This document shows, in pieces, positions 34,177 through 42,762 of a stretch of DNA of 64,000 nt. The position numbers and the translations under genes are program-made. The notes under the pieces are model-generated. The model made no database searches. It had not been told where the DNA came from and saw nothing but the letters and a program-made list of their open reading frames with translations. Each line of letters starts with the position of its first letter. Position 1 is the first letter of the stretch. The DNA is from UBA1672 sp964351365 (GTDB taxonomy: Bacteria > Pseudomonadota > Alphaproteobacteria > Micavibrionales > Micavibrionaceae). The stretch is taken from NCBI GenBank assembly GCA_964351365.1, contig CAYGNP010000009.1, positions 1 through 64,000 of the forward strand, given 5' to 3'.

Positions 34177-35169
34177 CTATGCTGCCAGTGTTGAGAGTTT
34201 TATCGATGGGCGCGGGCCGATATGGGTTATGACTTCAGCGGCGGCAATGACGGCCAAGCGGCCGCATTCTGCCAAGTCTTTGCCTTCGGTGTAGCCATAG
34301 AGGAAGCCTGCCGCGAATTGATCGCCTGCGCCGGTGGTGTCTATCACTTTATCTACGGGCACTGCATCGATTTTGATTTTTTCACCGTTTGAGATAATGA
34401 TGGCGCCTTTTTCGCTGCGGGTTATGGCGGCGATTTCAACGTGGTCGCTGATGGCGTTTATAGCGTCTTCGATATTGTTCTGGAGGAAGAGGGATTTAAG
34501 CTCTTCTTCATTTGCGAATAAAATATCGACATGGTTTTCAACAAGGTTCAGGAAGTCATGGCGGTGGCGGTCAACGCAGAACGGATCGGAAAGCGTGAGC
34601 GCGATTTTGTTACCTGCCTCATGTGCATATTCAGCGGCAGTGATAAAGGCCTGTTTTGCGAGGTCGCGGTCGAAGAGATAGCCTTCGAGATAGGTAACTT
34701 TTGCGCTTGAAATCACATGAGCGTCAATGTCATTTGGGCTGAGCTCTACGCTGGCGCCTAAAAAGGTGTTCATTGTGCGGTCTGCATCGGGGGTAACCAG
34801 AATCATGCAGCGCCCGGTCGATGCGCCAAGAATAAGGGGCTGGGTTTCAAATGAAACACCTAGTGAGCGGATATCTTTTTGGAAGGCTCTGCCCAAATCA
34901 TCGTCTGCAACTTTACCTATGAATGCGCCTTTGCCGCCAAATGATGCAAACCCGGCCATGGTATTGGCGGCGGAGCCGCCTGAGGTTTCAAGGCCGCCTT
35001 TCATCTGACCGTAAAGATCAACAGCGCGGGTTTCATCGACGAGGGTCATTGCCCCCTTTTCCATGCCGTGCTCGGCATGTTGTTGGGCTACGAATTCTTC
35101 AGAGACTTGGGCAAGAACATCAACAAGGGCGTTTCCTACGGCGGCTACGCCATATTTTGTATCAGACAT
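34177..35169 (-). CDS. PfkB-family kinase, adenosine kinase-like
   Basis: A protein of 330 aa. It opens 'GVAAVGNALVDVLAQVSEEF', with the substrate motif 'TSGGSAANTMAGFASFGGKG' (G-G-x-x-x-N) and 'FIGKVADDDLG'. The C-terminal catalytic loop is 'VIDTTGAGDQFAAGFLYG', with GAGD intact. The wide spacing, length and sequence pattern fit the adenosine kinase branch common in alphaproteobacteria, which phosphorylates adenosine to AMP. A sugar kinase cannot be excluded. It is the intact relative of the degenerate kinase at 35851-36630, with a TetR gene between them on the other strand. Confidence 0.88.
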   Translation of the reverse strand: MSDTKYGVAAVGNALVDVLAQVSEEFVAQQHAEHGMEKGAMTLVDETRAVDLYGQMKGGLETSGGSAANTMAGFASFGGKGAFIGKVADDDLGRAFQKDIRSLGVSFETQPLILGASTGRCMILVTPDADRTMNTFLGASVELSPNDIDAHVISSAKVTYLEGYLFDRDLAKQAFITAAEYAHEAGNKIALTLSDPFCVDRHRHDFLNLVENHVDILFANEEELKSLFLQNNIEDAINAISDHVEIAAITRSEKGAIIISNGEKIKIDAVPVDKVIDTTGAGDQFAAGFLYGYTEGKDLAECGRLAVIAAAEVITHIGPRPSIKLSTLAA

Positions 35170-35251
35170 TTATTTTTCCATTTTTTATTATGTGTTTGTA
35201 AAAACTTTGATGGTATCTTCTATAAACAGAAATTTGGAAAAGGCCAAGCCA

Positions 35252-35854
35252 ATGAGTGAAAAAAAGAGCAAAACCGTAAAAATGGATGGTGAAGCATTCA
35301 AGGAAAAGATTGTTCATGCCGCGCTCGGGCTTGCGGTTGCACAAGGCTGGGAGAACACTACGTTGAGGGATATTGCGATTGCAGCAGATGTGTCTTTGGC
35401 AGATTTGTATGCGGTGATTGAGGATAAAAACGATATTCTTGTTTTGCTGGGGCGGATGATTGATAAGGCGGTGGTTTCGCAGGTTTCTGTTTCTGGCGGG
35501 GACGTGTCCAGTCCGCGCGATGCGCTGTTTGATATTCTGATGGACCGGTATGATACCCTTAATGATTACCGCGAGGGTTTGGTGGCGGTTCTTCAGTCGT
35601 TCAGGTATGATCCCAAACAGATGGTTATTTCCATGCCGCATTTGTGCCGATCTATGAGCTGGATGCTGGAATGCGCCGGGATTGAGACATCGGGTCTTAA
35701 GGGGGCGATCAAAGTCGCCGGGCTAAGTGGTGTTTATCTTAAAGTACTTAAGGTGTGGATGGAGGATGAGAGCGATGATTTGTCCAAGACCATGGCGGCA
35801 TTGGATAAAACGCTGAACCGCGCCGAGAAGGCTGCGGATATGTTCGGGCTCTAG
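35252..35854 (+). CDS. TetR-family-like regulator
   Basis: The ATG at 35252 (200 aa) has AAAAGG about 9 bases upstream; longer frames run back into the divergent kinase. The helix-turn-helix is at about residues 35-60 ('TTLRDIAIAADVSLADLYAV'). The C-terminal part is all-helical, as in TetR ligand domains, but does not match a specific subgroup I recognise. Proteins of this kind repress nearby genes until a small ligand binds. The divergent adenosine-kinase-like gene (starts 82 bp apart) is a possible target. Its TAG stop overlaps the stop of the converging kinase in a CTAG. Confidence 0.85.
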   Translation: MSEKKSKTVKMDGEAFKEKIVHAALGLAVAQGWENTTLRDIAIAADVSLADLYAVIEDKNDILVLLGRMIDKAVVSQVSVSGGDVSSPRDALFDILMDRYDTLNDYREGLVAVLQSFRYDPKQMVISMPHLCRSMSWMLECAGIETSGLKGAIKVAGLSGVYLKVLKVWMEDESDDLSKTMAALDKTLNRAEKAADMFGL

Positions 35855-36630
35855 AGGTTTTTTTCAATGTCATCAAGGTAGGGTAGAGCGGTATATGTGC
35901 CGTTCTGTTTTGATGCAATTTTAGACGCGGCGCGGGCATAGTCCAACGCCTTTTCTTTTGGCATAGCGGCTTGATAACAGGCGGCGAGCGTGCCACAAAA
36001 GCAATCAATTGCCTTTTCATCCGGCGCAGCGGTGCCTTTTTCATTGTGGGGTGCATATAACTGTATGAGGGGCTCCGGTGCGATAATAAAATCAGCAAGC
36101 GCAAGGATTTCAGAGGTTATATTCCGATCATGATGGATGGATAATATGGTTTTGGATGAGGATGTGCGGGCGCGCTTCATGATATCCACATTAATTTCGG
36201 CGGGGATATCGTTTTGAAGCAAAATCAATGTGCGCGCATTCAGTGCGGCTTGCGGGATTTGGTCTGCGCTGGCGGGGTGGAGCGTGTTATTTGTATGAAT
36301 TTGAAGGGTTTTTCCATTTGGGCTGGAGATTAATATACGCAGTGCTGTTTGTTGTTCTTCGTGCTTTGCGATGGCAGAGGTATTTATACCTTCCCTGCGC
36401 AAAGTTGTAAGGATGTCCTTTGCAAAATTATCGTTTCCAATTGTGCCCGTGAGCGAGGTTTTTGCGCCGGCGCGCGCTGCAGCGATGGCTTGCAGGGCTG
36501 CTGAGCCGCTGATACTGGTCTGGCTGGTTGTTGCAAGTATATTGCCCGAGTCTGTGACGTCGTCGGATGATTCCAGCCAGATATGTGAACAAATTACGCC
36601 AAAGCTCAGGATCATTTTATTTTTCGCCAA
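35851..36630 (-). CDS. Degenerate PfkB-family kinase homologue
   Basis: At 259 aa this is short for the family (about 300-330). The ribokinase fold is visible: 'ISGSAALQAIAAARAGAKTS' where active enzymes have a G-G-x-x-x-N substrate motif, then 'LTGTIGNDNFAKDI'. At the catalytic loop the GAGD anion-hole motif is replaced by KAID (residues 206-209), followed by the expected 'CFCGTLAACY'. The catalytic Asp is kept but both glycines are lost, and the substrate Asn is Leu. Activity is therefore doubtful. It may be a regulatory or decaying paralogue. The frame is intact, so it is not an obvious pseudogene. It is divergent from hemA. Confidence 0.8.
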   Translation of the reverse strand: MAKNKMILSFGVICSHIWLESSDDVTDSGNILATTSQTSISGSAALQAIAAARAGAKTSLTGTIGNDNFAKDILTTLRREGINTSAIAKHEEQQTALRILISSPNGKTLQIHTNNTLHPASADQIPQAALNARTLILLQNDIPAEINVDIMKRARTSSSKTILSIHHDRNITSEILALADFIIAPEPLIQLYAPHNEKGTAAPDEKAIDCFCGTLAACYQAAMPKEKALDYARAASKIASKQNGTYTALPYLDDIEKNL

Positions 36631-36713
36631 AAAGATTATATAGTGGAGCCTTAAATATCTTGATCTTTATATCCAAGGGCAATAAGACAGTAAAAGAAAA
36701 AAGGCCGCATTGC

Positions 36714-37937
36714 ATGTCAATTGATTATAATAAGCATTTTGAAGGGTGTGTTGAGGCGATTAAGTCCGAAGGGCGGTATCGCATTTTCGCTACTATGGAA
36801 CGGATTGTCGGGCGCTTTCCTTATGCGCGTTATTATAACAAAGATGGGTCTTCTAAAGAGGTTGCTGTGTGGTGCAGTAATGATTATCTGGGCATGGGTC
36901 AGCATCCGAAGGTTATCGCTGCGGCGAGAGAGGCCTTGGAGACATGCGGAGCGGGCGCGGGGGGAACGCGCAATATTTCGGGCACGATGAAATATCATGT
37001 TGATCTGGAGCGCTCTCTTTCGGATTTGCATAATAAAAAGGGCGCTCTTGTTTTTTCCTCCGGCTATGTTGCCAATGAGGGAACTTTGGGAACTCTCGGT
37101 AAGTTGATGCCGGGATGTGTTATTTTTTCTGATGCGCTTAACCATGCCTCCATGATTCACGGCATTAAAGGGAGTAAGCAGGAAAAAATGATTTTCCGTC
37201 ATAATGATGTGCAGCATCTTGAGGATTTACTTAAATCTGTTGATAAGGGGCGGCCTAAAATTATCGCGTTTGAATCGGTTTATTCCATGGAGGGCGATAT
37301 TGCGCCTATTAAAGAGATTATTGAGCTTGCGGAAAAATACAACGCGCTTACCTATCTGGACGAGGTTCATGGCGTTGGTCTTTATGGGCCGCGCGGGGGC
37401 GGGGTTGCCGAGGAAATGGGTCTGATGGATCGTATCGATGTGATTGAGGGCACGTTCGGGAAAGCTTATGGCGCGATGGGTGGTTTTATTACCGGCCCGG
37501 CCGCTTTGGTCGATGCTGTGCGGTGTTATACCTCGGCGTTTATTTTTACGACGAGTTTGCCGCCTGCGGTTCTGGCTGCGGCTCTTGCCTCTGTTGAGCA
37601 TTTGAAGGTTTCACGGGTTGAGCGTGAATGCCAAAGTGCAAATGTTACTCTGTTTAAGGATATGCTGGAGGCCTCTGGTTTGCCGTTTATGCGCGGGGAG
37701 AGCCATATTGTACCCCTGATTGTCGGCGAGCCCAATTGTTGCCGCGAGGTGTGTGATATTTTGCTCAAACATTATGATGTCTATGTGCAGCCGATTAATT
37801 ATCCAACAGTTCCAAAGGGTACGGAGCGGTTGCGGTTGACAGCGAGTGCGGCGCATTCATTGGACGATGTTCGGTATATGGCCGATAGTTTGCGGCATTT
37901 GTGGGACTCTCATCACGCGCTTCGCGCAGTCGCTTAA
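36714..37937 (+). CDS. hemA: 5-aminolevulinate synthase
   Basis: The ATG at 36714 (407 aa) has AAGG about 10 bases upstream; the frame extends to 36567 without a better start. Features are 'WCSNDYLGMGQHPKVI', 'GAGAGGTRNISGT', 'DEVHGVGLYGPRGGG' and the PLP-lysine motif 'GTFGKAYGAMGGF'. This pyridoxal-phosphate enzyme condenses glycine and succinyl-CoA to 5-aminolevulinate, the C4 route to haem used by alphaproteobacteria, which is one of the best lineage markers here. Its TAA stop overlaps the stop of a small converging gene in a TTAA. PLP supply via pdxH is also encoded in the window. Confidence 0.98.
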   Translation: MSIDYNKHFEGCVEAIKSEGRYRIFATMERIVGRFPYARYYNKDGSSKEVAVWCSNDYLGMGQHPKVIAAAREALETCGAGAGGTRNISGTMKYHVDLERSLSDLHNKKGALVFSSGYVANEGTLGTLGKLMPGCVIFSDALNHASMIHGIKGSKQEKMIFRHNDVQHLEDLLKSVDKGRPKIIAFESVYSMEGDIAPIKEIIELAEKYNALTYLDEVHGVGLYGPRGGGVAEEMGLMDRIDVIEGTFGKAYGAMGGFITGPAALVDAVRCYTSAFIFTTSLPPAVLAAALASVEHLKVSRVERECQSANVTLFKDMLEASGLPFMRGESHIVPLIVGEPNCCREVCDILLKHYDVYVQPINYPTVPKGTERLRLTASAAHSLDDVRYMADSLRHLWDSHHALRAVA

Positions 37938-38113
37938 GCTTTAATATTTACAGATCTGCCACGCGATCCGGTGTTTAAAGGGGAGTTTTCAACGGCAGCC
38001 TTCAGGATATTTGCGACGGCCTGATCCGCTTGAGCGGCCTGTTTTATAACGGAAAGCGTTATATTTTGACGTGTTAGTGCCGATTGTGCTGCGATTCCTG
38101 CCGGAATATCCAT
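37934..38113 (-). CDS. YjfB-like small putative motility protein, 59 aa
   Basis: A small gene read directly from the minus strand: ATG at 38113, stop at 37934-37936, 59 aa. The ribosome site AAGGAAG lies 5-6 bases before the ATG, which is strong. The product begins MDIPAGIAAQSALTRQNITL and continues with an Ala/Gln-rich helix ('SVIKQAAQADQAVANILKAA') before a polar tail. This matches the pattern of YjfB-type 'putative motility proteins' (short, helical, MDI start, Q-x-x-(I/V)-(T/S)-L-x-V-(I/L)-K). The function of that family is not established. Its stop shares TTAA with the stop of hemA. Confidence 0.7.
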   Translation of the reverse strand: MDIPAGIAAQSALTRQNITLSVIKQAAQADQAVANILKAAVENSPLNTGSRGRSVNIKA

Positions 38114-38324
38114 TTTTCTTCCTTTAACTCTTTCTTTATCATTGTAGCTGTTTTTTTCTTAAATTTTCATGAAAAGATGAATTTGCCTATGGATTTGTTG
38201 TGAAAAAGTTATTTATGCATTGTCGAGGCCTGTGATTCGCCCTATCCTGTTGTTAAATTTATATTGAAACGCTGCAATTATTTTGTGTTCGCTTTGACAT
38301 GATTTGACAAAGGAGATTTACGTT

Positions 38325-38756
38325 ATGAGCTGTCAGCAAATTATAATGAATTACACTGTAGCGCCCAGTCTTGACGATCTGGATTGTCTCGCGTCTGTCG
38401 TGATGGAGACGCTGCCCGATGAGCTTATGCGTGATTGTGAGGCTCTGGTTGTTGTTGTTGAGGATATGGCCGATGAGACCACGGTCAATGATCTTGATCT
38501 GGATGATGCTTTTGAATTGCTTGCGCTTTACAAGAGTGCAAAGGAAATTGCGCCTGGAATTGAGCGTAAAGTAGCCAATGATGATGATGTTCTGGTGCTG
38601 TACCGCCGCGCAATCCTGGATATGTGGTGTGAGACGGGGGAGGATTTAACGGGCCTGATCCGGCAGGTGATTATTGAGGAGCTGGGGCGGTATTTCGACT
38701 TTTCGGATGATGATATTGAGGAAATGAGCGAGCGGCATTATCAAGGAATGCTGTAA
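38325..38756 (+). CDS. Zincin-fold (MMP/DUF1025-like) protein lacking HExxH
   Basis: The ATG at 38325 (143 aa) has AGGAG 8 bases upstream. The whole protein follows the small 'metallopeptidase family' (COG3824) plan: an acidic 'VVVVEDMADE' strand, 'DDAFELLALYKSAKE', 'DVLVLYRRAILDMW', and a C-terminal 'LIRQVIIEELGRYFDFSDDDI'. In active members this last stretch is HExxHxxGxxD. Here it reads EExxRxxDxxD at residues 118-128, so both zinc-binding histidines are lost while the Glu and the final Asp remain. It is therefore very probably catalytically dead. The frame is intact with an excellent ribosome site, which argues for a retained non-enzymatic role. Confidence 0.8.
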   Translation: MSCQQIIMNYTVAPSLDDLDCLASVVMETLPDELMRDCEALVVVVEDMADETTVNDLDLDDAFELLALYKSAKEIAPGIERKVANDDDVLVLYRRAILDMWCETGEDLTGLIRQVIIEELGRYFDFSDDDIEEMSERHYQGML

Positions 38757-38852
38757 TTTAGTGAATTGAAAACTGGTCATACGCATTTATGTTATGCTAA
38801 AGTGTTATGAGTAATTCTTATTTAGTGATGGAATTGTAATTTGTTCTTACAA

Positions 38853-40103
38853 ATGCGTGGATTTCTGGTTCTTGTGCTGTTGGCTTTTTTTGGGCCTCTT
38901 TATCCTGTTTTTGCGAATAGTGTTCCGATTACGGTTGAAGATGATTTGTTTGGTACTCTGCCATTTACCGAGCGCAGGACCTGTGATCCTGAATTTATGA
39001 AGGTTATGAATAGTCGTTCTTGGATGAGTGCTCAGCGTGAAATCACGCAAAATGGCAATATTGTGCCGCGGCCAGATAGTGTTTTAACGTATTCCTGTTT
39101 TGATCAATTTATGCTTCATCAATCTTTCTATGCAGATAGAAATTTCCCTGGAGATCCTGATCAGTCTAAAGGCGGGTTTGGCGGGATATTCAATGATGTT
39201 GCTGTTGGCCCCATTGAATTTGTTGCGGCCGGTGATCCTCTTGCACCGAGTATTGCTGCTGCAGCGGCACCGGGGACTTTGGCGCGCAGTGGGTTTATTA
39301 TGTTTGCAGCGCTTGAAATTCTTGTTTTGGATCAGCTTGTCGATGTTGGGAGTATAATTGGTCTTGGTGAAGATGCAATCATTAGTGTTAATGGTTCCGT
39401 TAATGCTGGAGCGGCGTGTGTACCTGTTTATGGTACTTCGACATTTAAGCAGAACTATCTCCAAGATGGTTTTACACGATATGTACTCGGAGACCGTGCC
39501 CCTCAAAATGTTGCGTTCACAAGTTTGCCCGCAGACAATATTGGAACAGGTACACAATATAATTGTGAGATGATGAGCAGAGTTTGGAATGCTGCAAGGT
39601 GTTATAATTTTGCGCAGCAATCTGATTTGTATGTTGAAGATAATCAGGGCGGCAATCACGACGGATTTTATAGTCTTGCGGATTATAAAACGCTGGCAGA
39701 TAGTGGGGGCGACTATCGAACCCTTGCAGGTGCATGTGAAGCGCCCAATGATGATATTCTTAAATTACCAGACCCGCTTCAGCTTGTGTGTGATGCTGTG
39801 CAACATGGTTTTCCTTCTGTTCCAAGTCTGAGCGCTTTGGCTACTGAGGCTGCTGGAATCGATAGTCCAACATGGGGTTTTTCTATGTTAGCTGCAAATC
39901 CTGATGTTGGTGCGGCAGGTGCCGTTGAGGGCGTTGGGGATTACATGGATTTTATGCGCGGATCTTGTGCGCCTCCTAGAAAGCTTGGTTATATCGTGAT
40001 CGGGCCCAATGGTAATCCATATGTTAATGCGGTTTGCCCAACTTTGGGGTGCCGGTTTAATCCTCCCAACAGTCTTTCTGGCACCGGTACCTGTTATAGA
40101 TAA
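38853..40103 (+). CDS. Cysteine-rich secreted protein, uncharacterised
   Basis: The ATG at 38853 (416 aa) gives a clean signal peptide (MRGFLVLVLLAFFGPLYPVFA-N); a TTG at 38841 is also in frame. The mature part has 11 cysteines that I can count, including 'RRTCDPEFM', 'TYSCFDQF', 'GAACVPVYG', 'QYNCEMM', 'ARCYNF', 'AGACEAP', 'QLVCDAV', 'RGSCAPPR' and three near the C-terminus. A conserved-looking opening 'SWMSAQREITQNGNIV' precedes an Ala/Gly-rich middle (about 120-180). I recognise no enzyme motif. It is probably periplasmic or surface-exposed and held by disulfides. It lies alone after the zincin-like gene, nearly touching htpG tail to tail. Confidence 0.65.
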   Translation: MRGFLVLVLLAFFGPLYPVFANSVPITVEDDLFGTLPFTERRTCDPEFMKVMNSRSWMSAQREITQNGNIVPRPDSVLTYSCFDQFMLHQSFYADRNFPGDPDQSKGGFGGIFNDVAVGPIEFVAAGDPLAPSIAAAAAPGTLARSGFIMFAALEILVLDQLVDVGSIIGLGEDAIISVNGSVNAGAACVPVYGTSTFKQNYLQDGFTRYVLGDRAPQNVAFTSLPADNIGTGTQYNCEMMSRVWNAARCYNFAQQSDLYVEDNQGGNHDGFYSLADYKTLADSGGDYRTLAGACEAPNDDILKLPDPLQLVCDAVQHGFPSVPSLSALATEAAGIDSPTWGFSMLAANPDVGAAGAVEGVGDYMDFMRGSCAPPRKLGYIVIGPNGNPYVNAVCPTLGCRFNPPNSLSGTGTCYR

Positions 40104-40111
40104 ATTATATA

Positions 40112-42040
40112 TTATAGTGCTTTTCTCATGAATTCAGACATGCGGCGGGCAAAATCCGTGGGGTTTTGGATGGGCTCGCCCTGTATAATTCTGGCCTGAT
40201 CGAGCAGCAGCAGGGCGGCGTCGCCCATGTCCTCGCCTTTTGCGTTTGATTCTGCGAGTTTACGGATGAGGGGGTGGTCTGTGTTGACCTCCAGCACGGG
40301 CCTACTCTCAGCCTGATATTTCTGGTGCAGGCGCAGGACGCGCTCCATATACATATCCACGCCGTCATCAGGGGCGACAAGGCAGACAGGGGAATCCGTC
40401 AGGCGCGAAGATTTGCGCACATTATGCACGGCATTTTCAAGGATGGTTTGGAATTTTTCCAGCAGGGCAGAGATGTCGTCTGGTATATCCTCTTCATTTT
40501 GTGTTTCTTGCTGCTGTTCGTGTTTTTTATCAAATTTTTTGAGGTCGATATCGCCCTTGGTGATGGATTGGAATTTTTTATCCTTATAGTCAAGAACGCT
40601 CTGGAGCCAGAAATCATCGATGGTGTCGGTGAAAAACAGTACCTCTATGCCTTTGGCTTTGAAGCCCTCAAGTTGAGGTGAGTTTTTGATGTTCATCAGG
40701 TTTTCGCCGCTGAGGTAATAGATTTTATCCTGACCGTCTCTCATGCGTTCCACGTAATCAGCGAGGGATGTAAATTTATCGCCATTATCATGCGTGGAGT
40801 AAAAGCGGCAGACCTTGAGGAGGGCTTCGCGGTGCTCAGGCGCGTCGTATAATCCTTCTTTAAGGGCTGGGCCGAACTGTCCCCAAAATGCAGCAAAACC
40901 CGGCGGATCGTCGCGGGAGAGTTTATCGAGATCACCCAAAATTTTGCGGGCGACGGCGCTGCGGATTTTTTCGATGGTCGGGTTGTATTGCAGGGATTCG
41001 CGGCTGATGTTCAGGGGTAAATCTTCGCTGTCGATGATGCCGCGAATGAAGCGTAGCCAGGGGTACATCAGGGTTTCGATGTCATCGGTGATGAAGACGC
41101 GCCGGACGTAAAGTTTTACGAAGTGGCGGCGGGTGGGGTCGAACAGATCCCATGGGCGCAAGGTTGGGATGTAGAGCAGGCCAGTAAATTCGATTTTGCC
41201 TTCTGCGCGCCAATGAGATGTCAGCAAGGGCTCATCGAAGCCGCCGGATATATGTTTGTAGAAATTATCGTAATCCTGTTTGGAGATTTCTGATTTTGGC
41301 TTCATCCAAAGGGCGGAGGCGGTGTTTATGGCTTGTGCGTCTTTGTCTTTGGCAATCAGTGCCGGTGCGCCGAGGAAGATGGGGACGCTGATGTGGTCTG
41401 AATATTCCTGAACGGTGGCCTTGATTTTGTCATCGAGGAGGAATTCGGAGGCTTCGTCTTTAATATGAAGTGTTATTGCGGTTCCGCGTGCGCCATCAAG
41501 GCGAGCTTTTTGTATATCGTTTGCGGGGGCGATTGTGAATCCGGTTTTGCCGTCTGATTCCCATGCCCAAATCTTATCGCTTCCTGCTTTGTGGCTGATC
41601 ACCTCGATTTTATGGGCAACCATATAACCGGCGTAGAAACCCACGCCGAACTGGCCGATCAGCTTAAGTTTGTTTTTTTCGTCTTGGGTTTTTTTGATTT
41701 GTTCCATGAGGGCGGCAGTGCCGGATTTTGCAATAACGCCAAGGTTTTCGGCGAGCTCGGTTTTATCCATGCCGATGCCGTTATCAACCAGAGTTACCGT
41801 GCGGTTTGTTGTGTCTTTGTAGACGCATATACGGAATTCGGGGTTGTCCTTAATAAGGTCCGGGTTTGTTATGGCATCATAGCGCAAGCGGTCGCAAGCA
41901 TCGGCGGAATTGGAAATAAGCTCGCGCAGGAATACATCGTGGTTTGTGTAAAGCGCGTGGGCAACGATATCGAGAAGGCGAGAGACATCGGCGCCGAAGG
42001 GGTGTTGTTTTGGTTGCTGTTCTTTTTTCTTTGCACTCAT
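40112..42040 (-). CDS. htpG: Chaperone HtpG (Hsp90)
   Basis: At 642 aa this is full length. The GHKL ATPase domain has 'LRELISNSADACDRLRYDA' (catalytic Glu, Mg-binding Asn), 'LVDNGIGMDKTEL' and 'IGQFGVGFYAGYMVA'. The middle domain has 'LYVRRVFITDDIETLMYPWL', 'GIIDSEDLPLNISRESLQ' and a C-terminal dimerisation domain. It is an ATP-dependent chaperone for late folding and stress. The start has AGGA about 9 bases upstream, placed in the last codons of pdxH, which ends 11 bp before it. The two are therefore likely co-transcribed, an order I do not recall as standard. Confidence 0.98.
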   Translation of the reverse strand: MSAKKKEQQPKQHPFGADVSRLLDIVAHALYTNHDVFLRELISNSADACDRLRYDAITNPDLIKDNPEFRICVYKDTTNRTVTLVDNGIGMDKTELAENLGVIAKSGTAALMEQIKKTQDEKNKLKLIGQFGVGFYAGYMVAHKIEVISHKAGSDKIWAWESDGKTGFTIAPANDIQKARLDGARGTAITLHIKDEASEFLLDDKIKATVQEYSDHISVPIFLGAPALIAKDKDAQAINTASALWMKPKSEISKQDYDNFYKHISGGFDEPLLTSHWRAEGKIEFTGLLYIPTLRPWDLFDPTRRHFVKLYVRRVFITDDIETLMYPWLRFIRGIIDSEDLPLNISRESLQYNPTIEKIRSAVARKILGDLDKLSRDDPPGFAAFWGQFGPALKEGLYDAPEHREALLKVCRFYSTHDNGDKFTSLADYVERMRDGQDKIYYLSGENLMNIKNSPQLEGFKAKGIEVLFFTDTIDDFWLQSVLDYKDKKFQSITKGDIDLKKFDKKHEQQQETQNEEDIPDDISALLEKFQTILENAVHNVRKSSRLTDSPVCLVAPDDGVDMYMERVLRLHQKYQAESRPVLEVNTDHPLIRKLAESNAKGEDMGDAALLLLDQARIIQGEPIQNPTDFARRMSEFMRKAL

Positions 42041-42051
42041 TTTTTATTATC

Positions 42052-42648
42052 CTAAGGGTAAAGTCTTTGTACTACCCAGTTTCCGCCTCCTTTTTTAGTG
42101 TATATGAAGCGGTCATGCAAGCGGTCAGGGTTGTCCCACCAAAACTCAATTTTTTCTGGTTTAACGCGGAAGCCTTGCCAATAAGCGGGGCGAGGGACGA
42201 TTGAGCCATTGGGGTATTTTTTTTCCAGCGCTTTGATGGCGTTTTCAAGGGTTTCTCTGCTTTCTAATACACGGGATTGCTGCGAGGCCCAGGCACCTAT
42301 TTGCCGTGCATAGGGGCGAGAGGCGAAATATTCATCGGCTTCTTGTTTTGAGACTTGCTCAACCTTTCCTTCAACGCGGACTTGTTTTCGTAAGGTTTTC
42401 CAGTGAAAGCACAACGCGGCGTTCGGATTATCCATCAGCTCGCTGCCTTTTTGACTTTCGGCGTTGGTATGGAATTTAAACCCCTTCTCATCGGCAGATT
42501 TTAGTAAAACCATGCGCACGGAAGGGTAGCCGTCTTTAGTGCTTGTGGCCAGTGCCATGGCTTCGGGATCGTTTATTTCGCTCTGTTTTGCCTGATCTAG
42601 CCAGTCGTGAAATAAATCCAGGGGGTTTTGGGGTAAATTATTTTTCAT
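42052..42648 (-). CDS. pdxH: Pyridoxamine 5'-phosphate oxidase
   Basis: A protein of 198 aa, the usual size. FMN-binding features are 'PSVRMVLLKSADEKGFKFHT', 'NPNAALCFHWKTLRKQVRVEG' and 'SRPYARQIGAWASQQSRVL'. The C-terminal signature is 'WQGFRVKPEKIEFWW' with 'RLHDRFIY' and 'WVVQRLYP'. It oxidises pyridoxine and pyridoxamine phosphates to PLP, the cofactor of the hemA product nearby. It is the first gene of a unit with htpG and is divergent from the glycine-zipper lipoprotein gene (starts 114 bp apart). Confidence 0.97.
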   Translation of the reverse strand: MKNNLPQNPLDLFHDWLDQAKQSEINDPEAMALATSTKDGYPSVRMVLLKSADEKGFKFHTNAESQKGSELMDNPNAALCFHWKTLRKQVRVEGKVEQVSKQEADEYFASRPYARQIGAWASQQSRVLESRETLENAIKALEKKYPNGSIVPRPAYWQGFRVKPEKIEFWWDNPDRLHDRFIYTKKGGGNWVVQRLYP

Positions 42649-42762
42649 TTTTTTGAAATGATTTCTCTATCTGCTACGTATTAGTCTCTATGCATTCATT
42701 TTATAAATGGATATACTGCAAAACTCAAACACCTTATACATGATTGGTGAAAGGCATAAAAT

